A stretch of 64,000 nt of DNA from assembly GCF_011927905.1 (NCBI RefSeq), contig NZ_JAATJL010000001.1, forward strand, positions 744,001 through 808,000, given 5' to 3'. The position numbers and the translations under genes were made by a program. Below, one piece after another: positions 18,410 to 25,994 of this stretch; the first letter of the stretch is position 1, and each line of letters begins with the position of its first letter. The DNA is from Arthrobacter pigmenti. GTDB lineage: Bacteria > Actinomycetota > Actinomycetes > Actinomycetales > Micrococcaceae. The notes beneath the pieces are model-generated. The model was not told the DNA's origin, made no database searches, and saw nothing but the letters and a program-made list of their open reading frames with translations.

Positions 18410-19828
18410 ATGCCGTCGCTAGCACCTCATCCCGACCGTCTTCTGCCAGCCGATCCAGCGGTCCGTGCCCTTGCCCGGTCCCTCTACAAGTCAGTGGCTG
18501 AAGCGCCGATCTACTCGCCCCACGGCCACGTCGACGCAGAACTTCTGCTTCGAAACGATTACTTCGGTGGTCCCTCCGAGCTGCTGATCACGCCCGATCA
18601 CTACGTGGTTCGACTGCTGCACGCTTCCGGGATACCGCTTGATGACCTCGGTGTCACACGCAAGGGAAAGGCATCCGCAGCAGACGGAAGGGCGGTATTC
18701 CGTGCCTTCTGCGCACACTGGCACGTTTTCTTTGGCACGCCGGTGCACTATTGGTTTGAAAGCGAGTTTGCGGAACTGTTCGGGATAACGGAACAGCCGT
18801 CAGCCCAGACCGCGGACAGCATCTATGACCAGATCAGCGACGCCTTGTTGACCGAGAGATTCAGACCGCGTTCCCTCCTCGAACGGTTCAACCTCAGGCT
18901 CCTTGCGACGACGGATGACCCTTCCGACGATCTCACCGCACACGCAGCACTCGCGGACGATCCTTCGTTCGCGGGCCGGGTGATCCCCACATTCCGCGCT
19001 GACGCATATATGACGCCCGACCACAGCTCGTGGTTGCCGAAGCTGGAGGAGCTCGCTGAAGCAAGTAACACCGATACGGGTACGTATGCCGGATTGCTGT
19101 CAGCACTCCGCAACCGGCGGGCCTTTTTCAAGCAGCATGGTTGCACTTCAACGGACACCGGTGTCCCTGATGCATGGGCGTTGCCGTTGGAGGACGTTGA
19201 GGCGGAAAGGCTCCATGCGGCGGGGATGGCAGGGACCATTACTCCCGATCAGGCGGTGGCCTACCGCCGCAACATGCTCTACCAGTTTGCTCGGATGTCG
19301 CAGGAGGATGGACTGGTCATGCAGCTACATCCCGGAGTTATCCGCAACCACCATAAGCCCACACTGGATCAGTATGGTCCGGACACCGGCCACGATCTGC
19401 CGGACACCACCGCCTTCACGCTGCCACTTCAGCGGGTCCTGAACGATTTTGGTACCAACCCTTCGTTCCGGTTGGTCCTCTTCACCGTGGACGAGACTGC
19501 CTTTTCACGGGAGATTGCGCCCTTGGCTGGTTTCTATCCGTCGGTCTATGTCGGTGCGCCCTGGTGGTTCATTGATACCCCCGCAGCCATTCACCGCTTC
19601 CGGGGGGCAGCCACTGACAGTGCCGGATTTTACAAGACGTCCGGGTTTATTGACGACACCCGTGCGTTCTGCTCAATCCCCGCCCGCCACGATATGTCCC
19701 GCCGCCTGGACGCGGGCTACCTTGCGGGTCTGGTGGCCACCCATCAGCTCAGCGAAGAGGACGCACACCGGATCGTTCAGGACCTGGTGGAGAAGATTCC
19801 TGTGGACACGTTCAGGCTCAAGGTCTGA
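18410..19828 (+). CDS. uxaC: Glucuronate/uronate isomerase UxaC
   Basis: This 472-residue cytoplasmic enzyme isomerises D-glucuronate to D-fructuronate (and galacturonate to tagaturonate). UxaC features are IYSPHGHVDAELLLRNDYFG (metal-binding HxH), LLERFNLRLLATTDDPSDDL, MQLHPGVIRNH, APWWFIDTP and the terminal ARHDMSRRLDAGYLAGLV. I chose ATG at 18410 because AAGGA lies 7 nt upstream and the length then matches known UxaC; an ATG at 18380 lacks a ribosome site. It supplies fructuronate to the reductase and mannonate dehydratase encoded at 9.9-12.6 kb. Its last 11 bp overlap the convergent next gene. Confidence 0.94.
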   Translation: MPSLAPHPDRLLPADPAVRALARSLYKSVAEAPIYSPHGHVDAELLLRNDYFGGPSELLITPDHYVVRLLHASGIPLDDLGVTRKGKASAADGRAVFRAFCAHWHVFFGTPVHYWFESEFAELFGITEQPSAQTADSIYDQISDALLTERFRPRSLLERFNLRLLATTDDPSDDLTAHAALADDPSFAGRVIPTFRADAYMTPDHSSWLPKLEELAEASNTDTGTYAGLLSALRNRRAFFKQHGCTSTDTGVPDAWALPLEDVEAERLHAAGMAGTITPDQAVAYRRNMLYQFARMSQEDGLVMQLHPGVIRNHHKPTLDQYGPDTGHDLPDTTAFTLPLQRVLNDFGTNPSFRLVLFTVDETAFSREIAPLAGFYPSVYVGAPWWFIDTPAAIHRFRGAATDSAGFYKTSGFIDDTRAFCSIPARHDMSRRLDAGYLAGLVATHQLSEEDAHRIVQDLVEKIPVDTFRLKV

Positions 19829-20642
19829 TGTCAGCAGGCGCCTCGACGGCATAGAACCGCCGCGGATCCTGCAGTAGCGCCGGATACGCAAAATCCGTGC
19901 GCCGCAGCCAGCCCGAGAAGTTGATGCGCCGCCGCGCCGCCTGGGCGCCGTCGTCGTCCGTTGAAAGCGCACCCAGCGTGCCCGTCTGCAGCCGGGCGCC
20001 ACCATCAACGACGACGGCGGCAGCGTCTCCAACGCGTGCAAGTTCCGTGAATGCCGTGTACTGTCGCGACCACTTGGGCGCTGCCCTACCGGCCGGGGGA
20101 TGGTTCGCCAGGTGCAGCGCGTCGCCGTCGGAAGAGTCCACCGGGCCGTGCCAGATCCACAGGCGCGAACCGACGGGCTCAACCGGAATCAGCTCGAGCT
20201 CGGGCTCCGGCCAGCTGTAGGGCAGGTTCTCGGGGATGCCGGGGAACCGGTCCCGGTAGAAGTCCGGCGCCTTCTGTATCAGGTTGGATTGGTGGCTCAG
20301 GTGCACCTCCGTCTGGCCGAGCCAGGGCGGCATCGCCGGTTCCGGCCCGGCGCCGGCGTTGAACGCCGTAGCGGAATCCGGTGCGAACTCGCTGATCAAG
20401 GCAGCTGTGCTGTCCGCGTGTCCGCGCGAGACCCACTCCCGGACCATCGCCAATCCGTACACCGCGAGGGCTGGGACGTAACCCATCCACATGCGGGTGG
20501 CGGGGTGGCGTCGCCAGCCGTAATCGGGCAGCACGAGGGCCCGGAGGATCTGCAGGGTCTCGACCCGTTGTTTTCCGAGCCGTGCCTGGTCCAGCACGGC
20601 CGCGCTTGCCGCGAAGTCGGGATAGGGCAGGAAGGTCTGCAT
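19818..20642 (-). CDS. MSMEG_6728-family protein (pyrimidine-dimer glycosylase-like)
   Basis: This protein has about 274 residues. The N-terminal MQTFLPYPDFAASAAVLDQA, then RLGKQRVETLQILRAL and WRRHPATRMWMGYVPALAVYG, match the actinobacterial MSMEG_6728 family, related to the pyrimidine-dimer DNA glycosylase domain of T4 DenV type. A DNA-repair role is inferred only from that relationship. The start is set at MQTF (20642); an ATG 18 nt upstream (20660) is possible. Its 3' end overlaps the end of uxaC by 11 bp tail to tail, which leaves no room for a separate terminator. Neighbours give no further clue. Confidence 0.72.
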   Translation of the reverse strand: MQTFLPYPDFAASAAVLDQARLGKQRVETLQILRALVLPDYGWRRHPATRMWMGYVPALAVYGLAMVREWVSRGHADSTAALISEFAPDSATAFNAGAGPEPAMPPWLGQTEVHLSHQSNLIQKAPDFYRDRFPGIPENLPYSWPEPELELIPVEPVGSRLWIWHGPVDSSDGDALHLANHPPAGRAAPKWSRQYTAFTELARVGDAAAVVVDGGARLQTGTLGALSTDDDGAQAARRRINFSGWLRRTDFAYPALLQDPRRFYAVEAPADIRP

Positions 20643-20676
20643 GCGGCCAGTGTGCCACATGTCCTAAGCCTGCTTC

Positions 20677-21843
20677 CTATCGCACAGCGCGGTAGCGTCC
20701 AGAATGCGTCCTGCTGTGCAGGTCGACTGCTTCGGCGTAGTAGGACACCAGCTGCTCGCACAGCACTGGCCAGGTGCGTCCCTGAACCGCGGAATACGCC
20801 GCCCTGCCAAAGGCCCGGCGTTTGGTGTCATCACCCAGCAGGTCCATGACTCCGGCGTGTAACTGATCCAGCTTTCCCGGTTCATACAGCCAGCCGGTCC
20901 GCGAGGAATCGACCAGGTCCAGCGGACCACCGCGTCCGACCGCCACCACGGGGACTCCGGAAGCCATGGCTTCCTGAATGGTCTGGCAGAACGTCTCCGA
21001 TTCGCCCGGGTGCACAAAGACGTCGAACGAGGCCATGATGCGCGCCAGCTCATTCCCGGTCTGGAAGCCGGCAAAAACGGCTCCGGGCAGCTTCCGCCTC
21101 AGCGAATCCTTGGCCGGTCCGGACCCGACGATCACCAGCCGCGTACCCGGGATGGCGTCCAACCCGGCGAGGTCCTCCACCTGCTTTTCGGCAGCCAGCC
21201 GGCCCACGTATCCGATGATCCGCGACCCCGGCGGCGCCACCGAACGCCGCCACTGCCCGTCCCGCTTCGCCGGAGTGAAACGGGCGGTGTCCACCCCTCG
21301 GCGCCACAGCCGCAACCGGGGAATGCCACGGCTTCCTAGTTGATTCAGGGCGAACGACGACGGCGCCAGCGTCAGTGTGGAACGGGCGTGGATGTTCTCC
21401 ACCCGCTGCCACAGCACGTTCTCAAGCCAGGGCACGCCATAGCGGGCGGCGTAGGCGGGTATCTCCGTCTGGTAGACGGACACGGTCGTCAGTCCCAACT
21501 GATTCGCGGCCTGCACCGCCCGCCACCCGAGCACAAAAGGGGAAGCGATATGGACGACATCGGGAGCGAAGTCCGCGAGGGTCCGTCGGACCCTCGCAAC
21601 CGTGCCTGCCGCCAGCCGCACGGTCGGGTAGCCCTTCAGCGGGAACGAAGGCAGCGGAACAACCGGGTAGCCCTCGACCGTCGCAGGGGACTTCTCGTCC
21701 AACCACGACGACGACGGCGCGATCACCAATACATCTTCGAAACAGTCGCCCCGGCTGCTCAGGTGCTCCAGCACCTTCAACAGGGAGTGTGTCACCCCGT
21801 TCATGTGCGGAAGGAAAGATTCGGCAACCACTGCGACTCTCAC
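20677..21843 (-). CDS. GT4-family glycosyltransferase (MgtA/PimB-like)
   Basis: This 388-residue GT-B fold retaining glycosyltransferase shows VAVVAESFLPHMNGVTHSLL (nucleotide-sugar fold start), VHIASPFVLGWRAVQAANQL, SVYQTEIPAYAARYG, the linker IIGYVGRLAAEKQVEDLAGL and the C-terminal donor site HPGESETFCQTIQEAMASGV (E-x7-E). Actinobacterial relatives add mannose to glycolipids or phosphatidylinositol mannosides from GDP-mannose. A mannose-1-phosphate guanylyltransferase lies at 60.6 kb, but no direct link is shown. It is cytoplasmic or peripheral to the membrane. It is a single-gene unit. Confidence 0.9.
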   Translation of the reverse strand: MRVAVVAESFLPHMNGVTHSLLKVLEHLSSRGDCFEDVLVIAPSSSWLDEKSPATVEGYPVVPLPSFPLKGYPTVRLAAGTVARVRRTLADFAPDVVHIASPFVLGWRAVQAANQLGLTTVSVYQTEIPAYAARYGVPWLENVLWQRVENIHARSTLTLAPSSFALNQLGSRGIPRLRLWRRGVDTARFTPAKRDGQWRRSVAPPGSRIIGYVGRLAAEKQVEDLAGLDAIPGTRLVIVGSGPAKDSLRRKLPGAVFAGFQTGNELARIMASFDVFVHPGESETFCQTIQEAMASGVPVVAVGRGGPLDLVDSSRTGWLYEPGKLDQLHAGVMDLLGDDTKRRAFGRAAYSAVQGRTWPVLCEQLVSYYAEAVDLHSRTHSGRYRAVR

Positions 21844-21912
21844 GCCACAGATCCTGCCAGCGGCGTCTGTGCAACCGGCGAGCAGGAGGTTGCATCCGGG
21901 TGAACAGTGCCT

Positions 21913-22539
21913 CTAATACGCGGTGTACTGCTCTCCGACGGGAAGTGCCGGGCCCAGCCGGTTGTCCGGGCCGGGCAGGGGGCAGGCCCACGCTTCGTCG
22001 TAGGCGCAGGAGGGGTTGTACGCGAAGTTCAGGTCAACGATCAGGCGCCCCTCGCGCTCGCCGAGATGCGCTCCCTTGACCGTGTCCAGCAGGTACCGCC
22101 CGCCGCCATAGCTTCCGCCGGCGCCGGACGAGCCGTCCCGGAGCGGCAGGAAAAGCCCGCCGCCGTAGGACTTCAATCGCCAAAGTGCCAACGATCCGAG
22201 GCCGTCCAGCACCACGCTGCCCAGCCGTTCGAAAGGAACTACGCCGTCAGTTCCGGTGGGAACCTCCATCAGCTGGCCGGCGCCGTCGTCGTCGATCGTC
22301 GCCTCGAACCGGTAATCGGCGTTGTAGGCCGCCACCGAGAGGCCGGTGAACCGTGTGCGTGCCTCGGCCGGGAGGGGCGACGCCGGGTGGCTGGCGAACA
22401 GGCGGTCCCGATCGGTGCGCCAGTGGGCGTGGGCGAGCGCCGGCGATCCGTCCGCTGCGGCGTCCCGAACCTCCTGGTACAGGGCGAACACCCGACGACG
22501 CCAGTCTGCCGTGTGCAGGGCCGTTGCTGCATGGTTCAT
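21913..22539 (-). CDS. DUF1684 domain-containing protein
   Basis: This 208-residue cytoplasmic protein of unknown biochemical role carries the DUF1684 hallmark: SYGGGLFLPLRDGSSG, the TYGGGRYLLDT-like SYGGGRYLLDTVKGA, and the strongly conserved DLNFAYNPSCAYDEAWACPL, followed by PGPDNRLGPALPVGEQ. The two Cys of the CAYD and WACPL segments are the only cysteines and are conserved in the family as I know it. The gene is divergent from the TauE gene with only about 40 bp between starts. Confidence 0.88.
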   Translation of the reverse strand: MNHAATALHTADWRRRVFALYQEVRDAAADGSPALAHAHWRTDRDRLFASHPASPLPAEARTRFTGLSVAAYNADYRFEATIDDDGAGQLMEVPTGTDGVVPFERLGSVVLDGLGSLALWRLKSYGGGLFLPLRDGSSGAGGSYGGGRYLLDTVKGAHLGEREGRLIVDLNFAYNPSCAYDEAWACPLPGPDNRLGPALPVGEQYTAY

Positions 22540-22579
22540 GTTGCCACCCTAACGGTTGCCTCGGCGTACTGTATCTAGG

Positions 22580-23332
22580 GTGACGATTGCCCTTTTCCTG
22601 CTGGTCCTCGGCCTCATTCTGGTCGGTGCCGTTGCGCAGCGCATTGCGGGGCTGGGTTTCGCGCTACTCGTGTCCCCTTTCCTGGTGCTGATCCTCGGTC
22701 CGCACGAGGGCGTGCTGCTGATCAATATCTGCGGGGTGGTTTCCTCCGCGCTGATCGTTCCCCGGGTGTGGCGGGACATCGACTGGAGCATGTTCCGCTG
22801 GCTCACGGTCCCCGCCGTGTTCGGTTCCGTTGCCGGTTCGATTGCCGCCGCAGCCCTTCCCAGCGCTCCGCTCGCGGTGACCGTCGGCGCCGTCGTGCTT
22901 GTGGCGTTGACCCTCTCGCTGGTGATGCAGCGCTCCTCGGTGGTGGTTGCCGGCAACGTGCCCAAGGCGGTCGCGGGGATATCGGCGGGGCTTACCAACT
23001 CGATGGCCGGGGTCGGCGGGCCGGCCGTGAGCGCCTACGCGCTGCTATCGCGCTGGCCGCAGCGGCCCTTCGCCGCCACACTGCAGCCGTTCTTCGCCGT
23101 CATCGGCACGGTGACCGTCACTGTGAAACTGCTGATCGATCCCACGCAGGTACCTCCACTGGATGCCTGGATGTGGGTAGTGATTCCGCTGACCATTGTC
23201 GTCGGAATCTTCGCCGGCGAGCAGCTGGCCCGCTTCATCCGCGACCGGCACGCCCGTTTCGCGGTCATCATCATCGCGTTCCTGGGGGCGGCCACGGCGT
23301 TCGTGAACGGGATTTTCGACCTCGTCGGCTAG
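22580..23332 (+). CDS. TauE/SafE-family sulfite/organosulfur exporter-like permease
   Basis: This membrane protein has about 250 residues and some eight hydrophobic segments. The family's duplicated glycine-rich repeats appear as IAGLGFALLVSPFLVLILGP and AGISAGLTNSMAGVGGPAVS. TauE/SafE proteins export sulfite or sulfoacetate, or move other small anions; the substrate here is unknown. I place the start at GTG 22580; a TTG at 22556 is in frame and would add eight residues unlike the family. The short, Shine-Dalgarno-poor leader in the 40-bp divergent gap may mean leaderless translation. Confidence 0.87.
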   Translation: MTIALFLLVLGLILVGAVAQRIAGLGFALLVSPFLVLILGPHEGVLLINICGVVSSALIVPRVWRDIDWSMFRWLTVPAVFGSVAGSIAAAALPSAPLAVTVGAVVLVALTLSLVMQRSSVVVAGNVPKAVAGISAGLTNSMAGVGGPAVSAYALLSRWPQRPFAATLQPFFAVIGTVTVTVKLLIDPTQVPPLDAWMWVVIPLTIVVGIFAGEQLARFIRDRHARFAVIIIAFLGAATAFVNGIFDLVG

Positions 23333-23401
23333 CCTCCGCGTGAGCCAGCTCGCCCGAGTCGTTGAGGGGCTCCTGCCCATCCCGGTGGCACCATTGAAGG
23401 G

Positions 23402-24658
23402 ATGAGACTTCCCACCAAACCCCGAGCTGTGCCGATGCCCCTGTGGCTGCAGGGCGCGTTCGAACTGGGGCAGGCAGCGGTGGTCTCAGCGCTGGTCGTC
23501 GTGATTCCCCTGGCCGGTGTCTGGCTGACCGGCGGCTTCGCTGCCAGGGAGGCTTTGGGAACTCTTCGGCTTGCCGCCCAGGCGTGGCTCGTGATCCACG
23601 GAGTGCCCCTGGAAATCACCTTGCCCGACGGCGGGACGGGCACCCTCTGGGCGGTCCCGCTTGCGCTCACCCTCCTTCCGTTCCTGCTCGCGTGGCGCGC
23701 CGGACGCAGGCTTGCCCGCGCCTCCTACACCGACCAGCTGTGGCAGGCACTCCTCGGCGCACTCGTGGTGTACGCCGCGTTCGGGTTTGGAGCGGCCTTT
23801 CTAGCCGACGACGGCGCCACCTCGGCTTCCCCTGCTGCTGGCGCTTCGGTGCCCCTCATCGCGTCAGGGCTCGGCATGATCATCGGTGCTTACCAGGAGG
23901 CGGGATCCTGGGGGAGGCTTATCGGGGTTGATCTCGCTGACTGGATCTCAACCACCAGTCAGCATTCCCGCTGGGCGGGCTCCTACGTATGGTCCGCGCT
24001 CAGGGCTTCGTTCCTGGCCGTTGTCGCCGCGCTTGGCCTGGCCGCGCTCCTGCTCGCTGTGACACTGGCAATTCACTGGGCCAGCATCGCAACCATCTAC
24101 GAGCGGCTGGACGCGGGGATAGTTGGCGGGGCGGTGGTCACCATCGGCCAGTTGGGTTTCCTTCCGAACCTCGCCATCTGGACGCTCTCCTGGTCCTCCG
24201 GTGCGGGGTTTGCCCTCGGAACCGGCAGTTCCATCACGCCCTTGGCAACCACGGCTGGCCCGCTTCCGGCCATCCCGATTCTCGGCGCTGTGCCGTCAGG
24301 AACGCTGGACTACGGAATGGCGGCCCTCGCGCTGCCGGTCGTGGCAGGGGTGCTCGCGGGTTTGTGGTTCTTCCGGGAAGGTGAGAATCACTTCGATGAG
24401 TGGCTGCAGCTGAAGACGCACGCGAGGTGGTTCACGGCAACGGCCTCCACGCTCACCCTCGGTGCCTTCATCGGCGTCATGGCAGGGCTGGGTGCTGCCG
24501 TGCTCGCACTGCTTTCCGGTGCGTCGGCCGGCATTGGGCGGTTCGTTGAGCTTGGACCGGACCCACTGTGGACCGGACTGTGGGTGGCCGCTGAAGTGGC
24601 TGTCGGCGTCGTCGTCGGTTTTGCTGCCGGTCCGCTGCTGGAGCGCGAGAACCGGTAA
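23402..24658 (+). CDS. DUF6350-type integral membrane protein
   Basis: This 418-residue very hydrophobic protein has roughly ten predicted membrane segments. The order (membrane protein of this size, then purN, then purH on the same strand) is the usual actinobacterial context of DUF6350. Visible segments include WLQGAFELGQAAVVSALVVV near the N-terminus, the WLVIHGVPLEITLPDGG loop, and NLAIWTLSWSSGAGFALGTG, a motif I associate with the family. No catalytic residues are apparent. The function is not known. Family assignment rests on context plus these segments. Confidence 0.75.
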   Translation: MRLPTKPRAVPMPLWLQGAFELGQAAVVSALVVVIPLAGVWLTGGFAAREALGTLRLAAQAWLVIHGVPLEITLPDGGTGTLWAVPLALTLLPFLLAWRAGRRLARASYTDQLWQALLGALVVYAAFGFGAAFLADDGATSASPAAGASVPLIASGLGMIIGAYQEAGSWGRLIGVDLADWISTTSQHSRWAGSYVWSALRASFLAVVAALGLAALLLAVTLAIHWASIATIYERLDAGIVGGAVVTIGQLGFLPNLAIWTLSWSSGAGFALGTGSSITPLATTAGPLPAIPILGAVPSGTLDYGMAALALPVVAGVLAGLWFFREGENHFDEWLQLKTHARWFTATASTLTLGAFIGVMAGLGAAVLALLSGASAGIGRFVELGPDPLWTGLWVAAEVAVGVVVGFAAGPLLERENR

Positions 24659-24705
24659 GCCCTGTTCAGGGGCCGCTGGTTTGCCGCGGCTACTGGGTTT
24701 CGCGG

Positions 24706-25119
24706 CTACTGGTTGAAGAAGCCGTCAAGGTTGCGGAGGCCGTCTTCACACTCGCGTTGAGCCTGGCTTGTGAGGGCACGCGACGTGCAGTCCTCGTAGC
24801 GTTCGGTGACGGGCCAGAGCAGGATGGCCGCTCCGAGTCCGAGGGTCAGGAACAGCGACGCGACGAGGCCCACGGTCGTCGAAACCCGCAGCACCGCCGG
24901 AGCCTTCTGCTTCACCAACCCCACGAGTGCCAGGACGCCGACCGTGACGGATGCGAGGCCGAAGATCAACCCCAACACCTTCCACGGAAGCGGGAAATTG
25001 GAAGCCAGCAGGGTGCCGAGGAGCAGGAGCATGAACACGCGGAGCAGCGTGCGGGTCGAATTGTTGCTTTCCGGCTGCTTCGGCTGCTTCGGTGGGGCGG
25101 AGGGGCCTGGCTGGGTCAT
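24706..25119 (-). CDS. Small three-helix membrane protein, function unknown
   Basis: This 137-residue protein has a Pro/Gln/Lys-rich cytosolic N-terminus (MTQPGPSAPPKQPKQPES), three hydrophobic segments at about residues 27-45, 48-66 and 78-100, and a short C-terminal tail with two Cys (YEDC, QRECED) that would lie outside if the N-terminus is inside. I do not recognise a family. It is transcribed against DUF6350 and purN. A 12-bp direct repeat (CGCGGCTACTGG at 24685 and 24701) overlaps its 3' end. Confidence 0.72.
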   Translation of the reverse strand: MTQPGPSAPPKQPKQPESNNSTRTLLRVFMLLLLGTLLASNFPLPWKVLGLIFGLASVTVGVLALVGLVKQKAPAVLRVSTTVGLVASLFLTLGLGAAILLWPVTERYEDCTSRALTSQAQRECEDGLRNLDGFFNQ

Positions 25120-25373
25120 GGGTTAACCCTAGGCGTTCCGCGGCGAAGTGCGCGCCCACTTCTGCTCCGGGCCAATCCGGCGCTCAAGTCGGGGTCCTCG
25201 ACCGATACCCACCTGTTCGAGATCTCGCGGCTTTGCGTCCCGGATTGCCGTGAAGTCGCGGCGTGTCGCCGTTCGACTCGCTCTTGCTGCCTCCAAAGCC
25301 GCGCGATTGGTGCACCTCAACTCCAAATGCTCGCTGGCGCTCGCACCGGGTCCCTGCAGATACCCTTGAAACC

Positions 25374-25955
25374 ATGCGCATCGTTGTCCTTGTTTCCGGG
25401 TCCGGGTCCAATCTGCAGGCCGTCATCGACGCAGTGCAGGATGGGGACCTACCCGTGGAGATCGCGGCGGTGGGGGCCGACCGTCCGGATACCTATGGCG
25501 TGGAGCGTGCCGCAGCAGCCGGCATCCCCACGTTCGTAGTCGACTTCAAGTCCCACGCGAGCCGTGCTGAATGGAACGCCGAACTCACAGCGCAAACGGC
25601 CGGCTTCGAACCCGATTACGTCATCTCCTCAGGGTTCATGCGCATCGTCGACCAGCGATTCCTTGACCGTTTCCCCAACCGGTACCTGAATACCCACCCG
25701 GCGCTGCTGCCCAGCTTCCCCGGAGCCCACGGTGTGCGCGATGCCCTCGCCTACGGCGTGAAGATCACCGGCTGCACCGTGATGATCGCCGACGCCGGCA
25801 TCGATACCGGGCCCATCCTCGCCCAGGCTGCAGTGCCCGTGCTGGAGGGGGACACCGAGGAAACCCTCCACGAACGCATCAAGGTCCAGGAGCGGCTGCT
25901 CCTCATCGAAACCCTTCGCGAACTGGCCCTCACCCCATCCACTCAGCAGCGGTAG
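25374..25955 (+). CDS. purN: Phosphoribosylglycinamide formyltransferase
   Basis: This 193-residue enzyme carries out the third step of de novo purine synthesis, passing the formyl group of 10-formyl-THF to GAR. Seen are the N-terminal VVLVSGSGSNLQAVIDA, the folate-site segment SSGFMRIVDQRFLDRFPNRY with LNTHPALLPSFPGAHGVRDA (catalytic Asn-x-His), and the catalytic Asp in ADAGIDTGPILAQ. The start is the ATG at 25374; a longer frame from 25263 reads unrelated residues. Its 10-formyl-THF comes from folate enzymes such as FolD at 46.8 kb; PurH lies 4.3 kb downstream on the same strand, with convergent genes inserted between. Confidence 0.96.
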   Translation: MRIVVLVSGSGSNLQAVIDAVQDGDLPVEIAAVGADRPDTYGVERAAAAGIPTFVVDFKSHASRAEWNAELTAQTAGFEPDYVISSGFMRIVDQRFLDRFPNRYLNTHPALLPSFPGAHGVRDALAYGVKITGCTVMIADAGIDTGPILAQAAVPVLEGDTEETLHERIKVQERLLLIETLRELALTPSTQQR

Positions 25956-25983
25956 CGACCCGCAAGGGACGCTACCGCTGCTG
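25944..25983. terminator. Bidirectional hairpin between purN and the amylase gene
   Basis: A 14-bp perfect inverted repeat, CAGCAGCGGTAGCG (25944-25957) and its complement (25970-25983), with a 12-nt loop spans the purN stop between convergent genes. No strong U-tract follows on either strand. Confidence 0.7.
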
Positions 25984-25994
25984 ACTCGTTGCAC

